The position numbers and the translations under genes were made by a program. The notes beneath the pieces are model-generated. The model had not been told where the DNA came from. It did not search any database and saw only the letters and a program-made list of their open reading frames with translations. Source: Pseudoduganella albidiflava (GTDB lineage Bacteria > Pseudomonadota > Gammaproteobacteria > Burkholderiales > Burkholderiaceae_D). From it: 64,000 nt of DNA. The DNA lies in contig NZ_CP036401.1 in the NCBI RefSeq assembly GCF_004322755.1, forward strand, positions 4,836,001-4,900,000, in the 5' to 3' direction. Of the stretch, positions 32,554 through 39,513 are shown piece by piece (position 1 is the first letter of the stretch; every line of letters starts with the position of its first letter).

Positions 32554-34491
32554 TCAGCGGCGGCGGTGGTGCCGGCGCCGTGACGACGTGTTCTGGTCCT
32601 GCAGCATCGCATCGACCCGCTCGGATGCCGAGCGCGAGAGCTCCAGCGCCAGCTCGATGTCCGGGAAATGTTCCGGCAGGCGGTAGCCCAGCCACGCATA
32701 GGCGGAATACAGCCGGCAGGTATCTTCCACTTCCTGCAGGGTCATGTAGTGCAGCTGGTGGTCGTCCGGCTGGAGCCGAGTGATGCGCTTTTTCGACAGC
32801 GCCACGCACCAGTGTTCCCAGGCGCGCTGCAGCGCGAGCACCTTGGTCGACACGGGTACCAGCGACAGCGCGAACTTGTCGGCCACCGGCAGCGGCAACG
32901 TGTCGAGCCACTGGGCGCGCTCCATCTGGTCTTCGGTGATGCGCGGATAAAAGAAGCCGTCCGGCACGTCGATGTTGTGGATGAAGCGCTTCAGCAGCTT
33001 GGCCAGCGAGGTTTCCTGCGTCACGGCGGCGATGCGGTGCAGGTGTTCCAGGGTGGGCGCCACCGCGAAGCCGCTGGTATTGAGGGGCACTGGCTTTTCC
33101 TTCAGCAGCGAACGCATCACCTCGTGGCTGTCCGGGTCGTAGCCGGCCACCAGGCCTTCCTCGTGGATGCCGTAGCGCCCCGCCCGGCCAGCGATCTGGC
33201 GCGCCAGCGGTGCCGGGATTTCCTCTTCCTCGACACCGTTGAACTTCACGGTGGAGGTCATCACGATGCGCTGGATCGGCATGTTCAAGCCCATCGCGAT
33301 GGCATCGGTGCCGACCACGATGTCGGCCTCGCCGTCGCGGAAGCGCTGGGCCTGTGCGCGCCGCACCTCGGGCGACAGGTTGCCGTACACGGTGGCCACC
33401 GAATGGCCCATCTCGGCCACCATGTCGCGCCACATCAGCACGTCGCGCCGCGAGAAGGCGATCAACGCGTCGCCCGGCCGCAGGTTCTTCACCTTGCGCA
33501 CCGGGCCCGGCTCCATCGACAGCGGCCCCTTGCGCTTCATCACGTGCACTTCGATCGGGCATTCGAGCCGCTCGGCCAGCGCTTCCACCGCGCGGCGTGC
33601 CTCCGGCGCCCCCACCAGGTACACGGTGCGGGCCGGCGCGCCGCACACGGCCGCGGTCCAGGCGGCGCCACGGTCGCGGTCCGCCAGCATCTGGATTTCA
33701 TCGATCACGGCCACGTCGACCGGCGTGCGGGTATCCAGCATCTCGACCGTGCTGGCGACATGGGTGGCATCTTCCGCGATCCGGCGCTCTTCGCCCGTGA
33801 CAAGGCTGACGGCCAGCGGCTTGCCGTGCCGCGTGACTTCCAGCAGGCGCTCGTAGTTCTCCAGCGCCAGCAGCCGCAACGGCGCCAGGTACACGCCGCT
33901 GGCGGCCTTGGCCAGCGCTTCCATGGCCTTGTGGGTCTTGCCCGAATTGGTGGGGCCCAGCAGCGCGATGAACTTGCGCGGCAGGCGCCGTGCCACCTCG
34001 AACGAAGCGGGATACTCGGCCAGGTTGATGCTCTGGCGGGTGCGCTCGGCATGCTGTTCCTCGCGCTGCCGCTCGACCGCGTGGCCCAGCCGCTGGCGGA
34101 TGCGGTCGAACACCACCGAGGCCGGTTCGGATGTCTGCACATCGGCCAGCGAATGCAGGAAATCCATCGGCGCCAAACCGAACTCGTCGCACTCGCCGGC
34201 CAGTTCCCCGACGAATGCGTTGACACTGTCGTGCAGTTCGCGCAATGCCCGCTCGGTCGAACGTTCGCGGACCAGCGCGGCGCGCGCCTCGGCATCGAGC
34301 TTGCGCCATTTCGATGGCTTGGCCAGCACGCCCTGTGCCGGCACCAGGGCGTAGGGCACGCGCAGGCCGGCCGCCTCGGCGGTGCCGTCGAAGCGCAGGA
34401 AGACCCTGCCCTCCAGTTTCATCAGCGCGATGCCGCGCTGCGCCAGGCCGAGATCACTGCTCAGCCGATCGTCGTCGAATTCTTCCGTCAT
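32554..34491 (-). CDS. SUV3-like ATP-dependent RNA helicase
   Basis: A 645-residue superfamily 2 helicase. Walker A is GPTNSGKT (about 179-186), Walker B is DEIQ (about 264-267) rather than DEAD/DEAH, motif V region VGTDAIAMGLNMP, and motif VI QIAGRAGRYG (about 432-439). The GPTNSGKT/DEIQ pair and a C-terminal region with YPRITEDQM and VSTKVLALQRAWEHW fit the SUV3 group known from mitochondria and alphaproteobacteria. SUV3 works with RNases in RNA turnover; no exonuclease gene is adjacent. Basic C-terminal tail SSRRRHHRRR. REP-type palindromes lie on both sides of the gene. Confidence 0.88.
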   Translation of the reverse strand: MTEEFDDDRLSSDLGLAQRGIALMKLEGRVFLRFDGTAEAAGLRVPYALVPAQGVLAKPSKWRKLDAEARAALVRERSTERALRELHDSVNAFVGELAGECDEFGLAPMDFLHSLADVQTSEPASVVFDRIRQRLGHAVERQREEQHAERTRQSINLAEYPASFEVARRLPRKFIALLGPTNSGKTHKAMEALAKAASGVYLAPLRLLALENYERLLEVTRHGKPLAVSLVTGEERRIAEDATHVASTVEMLDTRTPVDVAVIDEIQMLADRDRGAAWTAAVCGAPARTVYLVGAPEARRAVEALAERLECPIEVHVMKRKGPLSMEPGPVRKVKNLRPGDALIAFSRRDVLMWRDMVAEMGHSVATVYGNLSPEVRRAQAQRFRDGEADIVVGTDAIAMGLNMPIQRIVMTSTVKFNGVEEEEIPAPLARQIAGRAGRYGIHEEGLVAGYDPDSHEVMRSLLKEKPVPLNTSGFAVAPTLEHLHRIAAVTQETSLAKLLKRFIHNIDVPDGFFYPRITEDQMERAQWLDTLPLPVADKFALSLVPVSTKVLALQRAWEHWCVALSKKRITRLQPDDHQLHYMTLQEVEDTCRLYSAYAWLGYRLPEHFPDIELALELSRSASERVDAMLQDQNTSSRRRHHRRR

Positions 34492-34590
34492 TGCCGCACT
34501 GTTTCATATCGGGCCACGAGTATAGCTCGCGGCCCGGCGCGCCGTTGCACAGGTGCGTAACCAGGCTCCAGGGCGTCCGGCACCGTCCAG

Positions 34591-34658
34591 AAAAACGGTG
34601 ACAGTCACCAATTGATTGGAAATGTTTCTTCAAAAATGGCGTCTGTCACCGTTTTTTT
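34591..34658. repeat. GGTGACAGTCACC palindromic repeat element (copy 2)
   Basis: Left arm GGTGACAGTCACC (34597-34609), right arm GGCGTCTGTCACC (34638-34650), with five A before and seven T after. The centre (AATTGATTGGAAATG) matches copy 3. The left arm is itself a palindrome (GGTGAC-A-GTCACC). Confidence 0.8.
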
Positions 34659-34700
34659 GCGCAGGGATGTAACGACGCTCCGAGGTATCCGAGAAAGGCG

Positions 34701-34768
34701 AAAAACGGTGACAGTCACCAATTGATTTGCAATGTTTCTTCAAAAATGGTGCCTGTCACCGTTTTTTT
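34701..34768. repeat. GGTGACAGTCACC palindromic repeat element (copy 3)
   Basis: Near-identical to copy 2 at a 110-bp offset: left arm 34707-34719, right arm GGTGCCTGTCACC (34748-34760), then GTTTTTTTGCGC. The two elements look like a tandem duplication. Copy 3 sits 14 bp from the stop of the MFS gene and can serve as its terminator. Confidence 0.82.
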
Positions 34769-34781
34769 GCGCTGGGCGCGC

Positions 34782-36065
34782 TTACGCCGCGGGTGCTCCT
34801 GCGCGGCGGCCGCTGTTGCGCTCCACGGCCAGCGATATGGCGAGCACGGCGATGCCGCCCAAGGGCAGGATCGCGCCGACCAGCGCGGTCGACTGCAGGC
34901 CGTAGCCCGCCGCGATGGTCATGCCGCCGGCCCAGGCGCCGAGGGCGTTGGCGATGTTGAAGGCGGAATGGTTCAAGGCCGCGGCCACCGTCTGCGCATC
35001 GCCGGCCACGTCCATCAGGCGCGTCTGCACCGCCGGCACCACGGCGATGCCGGTGCCGATCAGGAACAGGTTCAGGCCGGTAAGCCACAGGTTGGCACTC
35101 GTGTAGGCAAACGCGGCCAGCACGAGCGCTTCCCAGACCAGCACGCCGAAGATCGTCGCTGTCTGGTTGCGGTCGGCCAGCCAGCCGCCGGCCAGGCTGC
35201 CCACCGTCATGCCCACGCCGATCAGGCCCAGCAGCACGGAAATCTCCAGCGGCGACGCGTGCGTGATCTGCTGCAGGGTCGGCGTCACATAGGTGTACAT
35301 GGCGAACATGCCGCCGAAGCCGATCGCCACCATCAGCAGGGTCAGCCACACCTGCAGGCGGCGAAACACGCCCAGTTCGCCGCGGATGCTGGCATTGCCG
35401 GCGGCGATGAACGGCAGGAAAACAGACACCATCGCCACGGTCAGCAGCGCCAGCGCGCCGACGATGGCGAACGCCGAACGCCAGCCCATCGCCTGCCCCA
35501 GCCACGTGGCCAGCGGCACGCCGAAGATGTTGGCGACCGTCAGCCCCAGCATCACGCGGCCGACGGCCTGGGCCCGCTTGTCGGGCGTGACGAGCGCCGC
35601 CGCCACCAGCGCGGCCACGCCGAAATAGGCGCCGTGCGGAATGCCCGCCACGAAGCGGGCCAGGATGAGCAAGCCGGGCGTGGGCGCCAGCGCGCCGAGG
35701 ATATTGCCGACGGCATACATCAGCATCAGGCACATCAGCATCATCCGGCGCGGCATGCGTGCCATGAAGATCGTGATCAGCGGCGCCCCCACCACCACGC
35801 CCAGCGCATAGGCGCTGATCATGTGGCCCATGTCGGGCAGCGTGGTGCCGAGATCCTGGGCGACCAGCGGCAGGATGCTCATCGACGCGAACTCGCCGGT
35901 ACCGATGGCGAGGCCGCCGATGGCCAGCGCCAGCTCGGCCATGCCGGCGCCGCGCGGCGCATGGATGGACGGCAGCTGCGTGGAAGGCAGCTGCGTGGAG
36001 GGTAGTTGGGCGGAGGGTGACTGCGTGGCAGAAACCGGTGAAACGGGGAGAGTTGCTTCTTGCAT
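34782..36065 (-). CDS. MFS transporter, DHA1 (AraJ/YdhP-like) efflux family
   Basis: A 427-residue inner-membrane exporter with 12 predicted helices from about residue 42. GTGEFASMSILPLVAQDLG and ARMPRRMMLMCLM match the sugar-efflux/arabinose-efflux-like DHA1 group; GGWLADRNQT is the second-half loop motif. The first 40 residues are unusual: a Ser/Thr/Gln/Pro-rich tail with repeated QLPST, encoded by 15-bp repeats. The substrate is unknown. A TetR or LysR regulator, often found beside such genes, is absent. Confidence 0.87.
   Translation of the reverse strand: MQEATLPVSPVSATQSPSAQLPSTQLPSTQLPSIHAPRGAGMAELALAIGGLAIGTGEFASMSILPLVAQDLGTTLPDMGHMISAYALGVVVGAPLITIFMARMPRRMMLMCLMLMYAVGNILGALAPTPGLLILARFVAGIPHGAYFGVAALVAAALVTPDKRAQAVGRVMLGLTVANIFGVPLATWLGQAMGWRSAFAIVGALALLTVAMVSVFLPFIAAGNASIRGELGVFRRLQVWLTLLMVAIGFGGMFAMYTYVTPTLQQITHASPLEISVLLGLIGVGMTVGSLAGGWLADRNQTATIFGVLVWEALVLAAFAYTSANLWLTGLNLFLIGTGIAVVPAVQTRLMDVAGDAQTVAAALNHSAFNIANALGAWAGGMTIAAGYGLQSTALVGAILPLGGIAVLAISLAVERNSGRRAGAPAA
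35971..36030. repeat. 15-bp tandem repeat within the MFS gene
   Basis: Four 15-bp units (GGCAGCTGCGTGGAA, GGCAGCTGCGTGGAG, GGTAGTTGGGCGGAG, GGTGACTGCGTGGCA) that encode repeated five-residue blocks (QLPST type) in the N-terminal cytoplasmic tail. The unit is a multiple of three, so copy-number change keeps the frame. Confidence 0.85.
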
Positions 36066-36241
36066 GGGACCAGCCGAAAAAACGAAGCCGGGCAGGATAG
36101 CACGGCAAGCCTTTTCCTGCTTGGCGCCGGCTCAAAGCCAATTTCGATTGCGTTATTCATTCAGCAATGCGACGATTGTGCGGCACACAAGAGCATTTGC
36201 GCGATCAGCACGACGTGCCGGGCCTTCCTCATCTGCGCCGC

Positions 36242-36247
36242 TATAAT
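36242..36247 (+). promoter_or_regulatory. TATAAT -10 element ahead of the KaiC operon
   Basis: A perfect TATAAT 62 bp before the first gene of the KaiC operon. No good -35 hexamer is found at 16-18 bp upstream, so activator dependence or a different start is possible. Confidence 0.4.
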
Positions 36248-36309
36248 GGCGGCCACCGGCGGGGCGCCCATCTGCCCTTCGCCAAGCACCTACACACTGA
36301 TCAGCATGC

Positions 36310-36729
36310 ATGGATAACAAAGACGACAAGCGCACGCAACTGATTCGCGCGATGCTGGCACAGCCCGGCGGCGCGGATGCGGCGGAGCGGCACCTGCTGC
36401 CCTGGCGCTCGCTGGCGTTGCACTTGAGCCCCCTGATCGGGGAAAACGGCTTCAGCGCACTGTACGGGCGCACCGGGCGGCTGCTGGCGGCACAGCATGG
36501 CTGGCTCACCACGGGTCCATCGTCGCAGCCACTCGATGCCTTGTTCCGCACACTGATGGAAGACCTTGCCAGGGCGGAGCCGGCGCAGGCGGCGCAGGCG
36601 AACGAAGCCCTGCTGGCCACGTTTGCACGGTTGCTGACCGAGTTGATCGGCGAAGGCTTGACGACCAGGTTGATCGATACCGCGTGGAACGGCGTACAGG
36701 TACCAAACAATGCAGGGGAGCAGAAGTAA
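36310..36729 (+). CDS. Hypothetical protein in KaiC operon
   Basis: A 139-residue, mostly helical soluble protein that I do not recognise. Features: basic N-terminus, PWRSLALHLSPLIGENGFSALYGRTGRLL, then an Ala-rich helical half (LARAEPAQAAQANEALLATFARLLTELIGE). Its TAA stop abuts the kaiC ATG with no gap, so the two are translationally linked. Presumably an accessory protein of the KaiC-kinase module; it is not KaiA or KaiB by any visible motif. Confidence 0.75.
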   Translation: MDNKDDKRTQLIRAMLAQPGGADAAERHLLPWRSLALHLSPLIGENGFSALYGRTGRLLAAQHGWLTTGPSSQPLDALFRTLMEDLARAEPAQAAQANEALLATFARLLTELIGEGLTTRLIDTAWNGVQVPNNAGEQK

Positions 36730-38199
36730 ATGAGCGGAAAAGTAAGTCTGGGATTGCTGGAGACCGGTGTACCGGGGCTGGACACCCTGCTCGGCGGTGG
36801 ACTGGGCGAGTATTCGTTCAACCTGATCGCCGGGGCACCCGGCAGCGGCAAGACGACGCTGGCGCACCAGATGATGTTCGCGCTGGCCACGCCCGAGCGG
36901 CGCGCACTGTTCTTTACCGTGCTGGGCGAACCGCCGATGAAGATGCTGCGCTACCAGCAGCAATACGATTTCTTCGAACTCGACAAGGTCGGCAGCGCGA
37001 TCCGCTACGTCAACCTGGCCGATGACTTGCGCAGCGGCGATTTCTCCGGCGTGCTGGAGCGCATCATGCGCGAAGTCGAGGCATTCTCGCCCAGCCTGGT
37101 GTTCGTCGACTCGTTCCGCTCCGTGGCGCAGACGGCGAAGAACGGCAGCGAAGGCATCGCCGACCTGCAGCACTTCATCCAGGAACTGGGAACGCGGATG
37201 ACCAGCTGGCAAGCCACCACGTTCCTGATCGGCGAATACGTGCACGTGGAAGCCGAAGCCAATCCGATCATGACCGTGGCGGACGGCGTGCTGGCGCTGT
37301 CGCAGTCCCAGCAGGACAACTCGATCGTGCGCAAGATCCGCGTCGTCAAGATGCGCGGGCAGGCCCACATGGGCGGCATGCACACCTTCCGCATGGGCGA
37401 CGACGGCGTGCGCATCTTCCCGCGCCTGTTGCCGCCGCTGGCCTCCGACCGGCTGCCCGGCGTGCCGGTGGACCGCGATCCGCGCCGCGTTTCCAGCGGC
37501 GTGCCGACGCTGGACGTGCTGCTGCACGGCGGCATCCCGCAAGGCCACTCGATCCTCGTGGCCGGCCCCTCGGGTTCCGGCAAGACCATCCTCGGCACGC
37601 AATTCCTCGCCGAAGGCGCCCGGCAGGGCGAGAAAGGCGTGGCCTGCTATTTCGAGAAGGGTACGTCGCGCCTGCGCAATGCCGCGCTGGCGGAGATGGT
37701 GCAGGGTGGCCACGTGCGCATCGTCGAGACCCAGGCGCTCGACCTGACCGCCGACGAACTGCTGCAGGACCTGCTGGCTGCGATCGACGAGACCGGCGCG
37801 CAGCGCGTCGTCATCGATTCGCTGTCCGAGTTCCTGCTGTACCTGGCGCCCGAGTTCCGCCGCGAATTCCGCGTGACCGTGTTCCGCATCCTGTCGCACC
37901 TGGCCAAGCGGGGCGTGACAGTGATGGTCACCATGGGCCTGGAAGACCGCTTCACCGAGCTGCGCTTCTCCGATGCCGAGGTGTCGTTCCTGACGGACGG
38001 CATCATCGCCACCCGCTACGTGGAAATGCAGGGCGAGCTGACGAAAGTGATTTCGGTCGTCAAGCTGCGTGGCTGCTCGCACAGCAGCGCGCTGCGCTCC
38101 TTCCGCATCACCGACGCCGGCATCGAGATCGAGGAGCACAAGGTGCGCTTCGACGGCATGCTGTCCGGCCACCCTTCCGCGCAACGCGACGGCGGCTGA
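36730..38199 (+). CDS. KaiC-like double-domain RecA/DnaB-family ATPase
   Basis: A 489-residue protein with two KaiC domains. Walker A motifs: GAPGSGKT (about residue 36) and GPSGSGKT (about 277); Walker B-like strands SLVFVDSF and RVVIDSLSEF. Both catalytic-Glu regions are altered compared with cyanobacterial KaiC (LGEPP and FEKGTS). At the autophosphorylation site, HIST-ITDT of clock KaiC aligns with EVSFLTDG: the Ser is kept, the adjacent Thr is Phe. It is therefore a non-clock KaiC homologue; such proteins often sit with sensor kinases. The hybrid kinase gene follows after 4 bp. Confidence 0.92.
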   Translation: MSGKVSLGLLETGVPGLDTLLGGGLGEYSFNLIAGAPGSGKTTLAHQMMFALATPERRALFFTVLGEPPMKMLRYQQQYDFFELDKVGSAIRYVNLADDLRSGDFSGVLERIMREVEAFSPSLVFVDSFRSVAQTAKNGSEGIADLQHFIQELGTRMTSWQATTFLIGEYVHVEAEANPIMTVADGVLALSQSQQDNSIVRKIRVVKMRGQAHMGGMHTFRMGDDGVRIFPRLLPPLASDRLPGVPVDRDPRRVSSGVPTLDVLLHGGIPQGHSILVAGPSGSGKTILGTQFLAEGARQGEKGVACYFEKGTSRLRNAALAEMVQGGHVRIVETQALDLTADELLQDLLAAIDETGAQRVVIDSLSEFLLYLAPEFRREFRVTVFRILSHLAKRGVTVMVTMGLEDRFTELRFSDAEVSFLTDGIIATRYVEMQGELTKVISVVKLRGCSHSSALRSFRITDAGIEIEEHKVRFDGMLSGHPSAQRDGG

Positions 38200-38203
38200 C
38201 GTG

Positions 38204-39487
38204 ATGGCGGACCTGGACCAGCCGCAGCACAACGATTCGCAGCACGTGGCCGAGCTGCGGCTCGCGCTGCGCCAGGCCCGCTTTGAAAACGACCTGCTGC
38301 GCGAGGCCAACAGCCACCTGGTGCAGGCCACCGTCACGGCGCAAACGCTGCAGGACGAGGCGGAAGCAACCAACCGCCGCCAGAACGAGTTCCTGGCGAT
38401 GCTGGCCCACGAGTTGCGCAATCCCCTGGCCCCGATCAGCATGGCGGCCGCGATGCTGGAGCGCATGCCGGACATGACGCCGGAACTGGCCACGCTGCGC
38501 AATGTGATCAGCCGCCAGACCGAGCACATGGCCCGCCTGCTGGACGACCTGCTCGACGCGGCGCGCATCAGCAGCGGCCGCATCACGCTGGACGTGGCCC
38601 CGGTCACGCTGGCGGACGTGATCGAACGCGCCGTGGAAACCGTGCAGCCGCGCATCGTCGAGCGGGCCCAGCGGCTGGAAGTGCGGGTGACGGCGCCGGA
38701 ACTCACGCTGAACGGTGACCGCGTGCGCCTCACGCAGGTATTTTCCAACCTGCTCGGCAATGCCTCGAAGTACACCCAGGATGGCGGCCAGCTGGTACTG
38801 GAAGCGGGCGCCGGCGCGGCGGGCGTGCGGGTGACGGTGAGCGACAACGGCACCGGTATCGCCGCCGACGTGCTGCCCCACATCTTCGACCTGTTCACGC
38901 AGGGCCCCCGTTCGCTGGCCCGCTCCGAGGGTGGCCTCGGCGTCGGATTGAATGTGGTGCGCAACCTGGTGCACATGCACGGCGGCACCGTGCAGGGCGA
39001 CAGTGCCGGCCCTGGCCGGGGCAGCGTCTTCACGGTGGACCTGCCGGCCGGCGAGCCGATGCCGGCCACGCCGGAACATCCGGCGGCACCGGCCGTCTCG
39101 CACGAGGCATGCCGCGTGCTGCTGGTCGAGGATAACGTGGATGTCTGCGATACGCTGAAGGGCTTCCTGATGCTCGACGCGCACGACGTCACGGCCGCCT
39201 ACGACGGCAGCGCCGGCCTGGCGCTGGCGCAGGGCGGCGGCTTCGACGTGCTGATCTGCGATATCGGCCTGCCGGGGCTCGATGGCCTGGAAGTGATCCG
39301 CCGGCTGCGCGCCGGCGGCGACCGTGTGTTCGCGGTGGCGCTGTCCGGCTACGGCCAGGCCCAGGACCGCGCCAACGCGCTGGCCGCCGGCTTCGACGAG
39401 TACCTCGTCAAGCCGGTGCGGCCGGACAGCCTGCTGGAACTGATCGACTCCCTGCCTTGCCGGCAGCGGCGCAACCAGCGCGGGTAA
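38204..39487 (+). CDS. Soluble hybrid histidine kinase/response regulator
   Basis: A 427-residue cytoplasmic hybrid kinase with no membrane helix. Residues 15-60 form a coiled coil; HisKA with phospho-His in FLAMLAHELRNPLAP (H69); HATPase with N-box NLLGNASKYT, DNGTGIAADVLPHIFDLF and GGLGVGLNVVRNLV; then a receiver (about 305-420) with VLLVEDN, acceptor Asp in LICDIGLPG and LVKPV. With no input domain of its own, it probably takes its signal from the KaiC protein encoded just upstream. A GTG one codon earlier (38201) is an alternative start. Confidence 0.92.
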   Translation: MADLDQPQHNDSQHVAELRLALRQARFENDLLREANSHLVQATVTAQTLQDEAEATNRRQNEFLAMLAHELRNPLAPISMAAAMLERMPDMTPELATLRNVISRQTEHMARLLDDLLDAARISSGRITLDVAPVTLADVIERAVETVQPRIVERAQRLEVRVTAPELTLNGDRVRLTQVFSNLLGNASKYTQDGGQLVLEAGAGAAGVRVTVSDNGTGIAADVLPHIFDLFTQGPRSLARSEGGLGVGLNVVRNLVHMHGGTVQGDSAGPGRGSVFTVDLPAGEPMPATPEHPAAPAVSHEACRVLLVEDNVDVCDTLKGFLMLDAHDVTAAYDGSAGLALAQGGGFDVLICDIGLPGLDGLEVIRRLRAGGDRVFAVALSGYGQAQDRANALAAGFDEYLVKPVRPDSLLELIDSLPCRQRRNQRG

Positions 39488-39513
39488 GCCCGGCTGGTGG
39501 CGGTCGAAGGCGG

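Noticed and set aside
36730..39487. A circadian clock (KaiABC) locus
   Set aside because: KaiA and KaiB are absent, and the KaiC homologue lacks one of the two adjacent phosphorylation residues.
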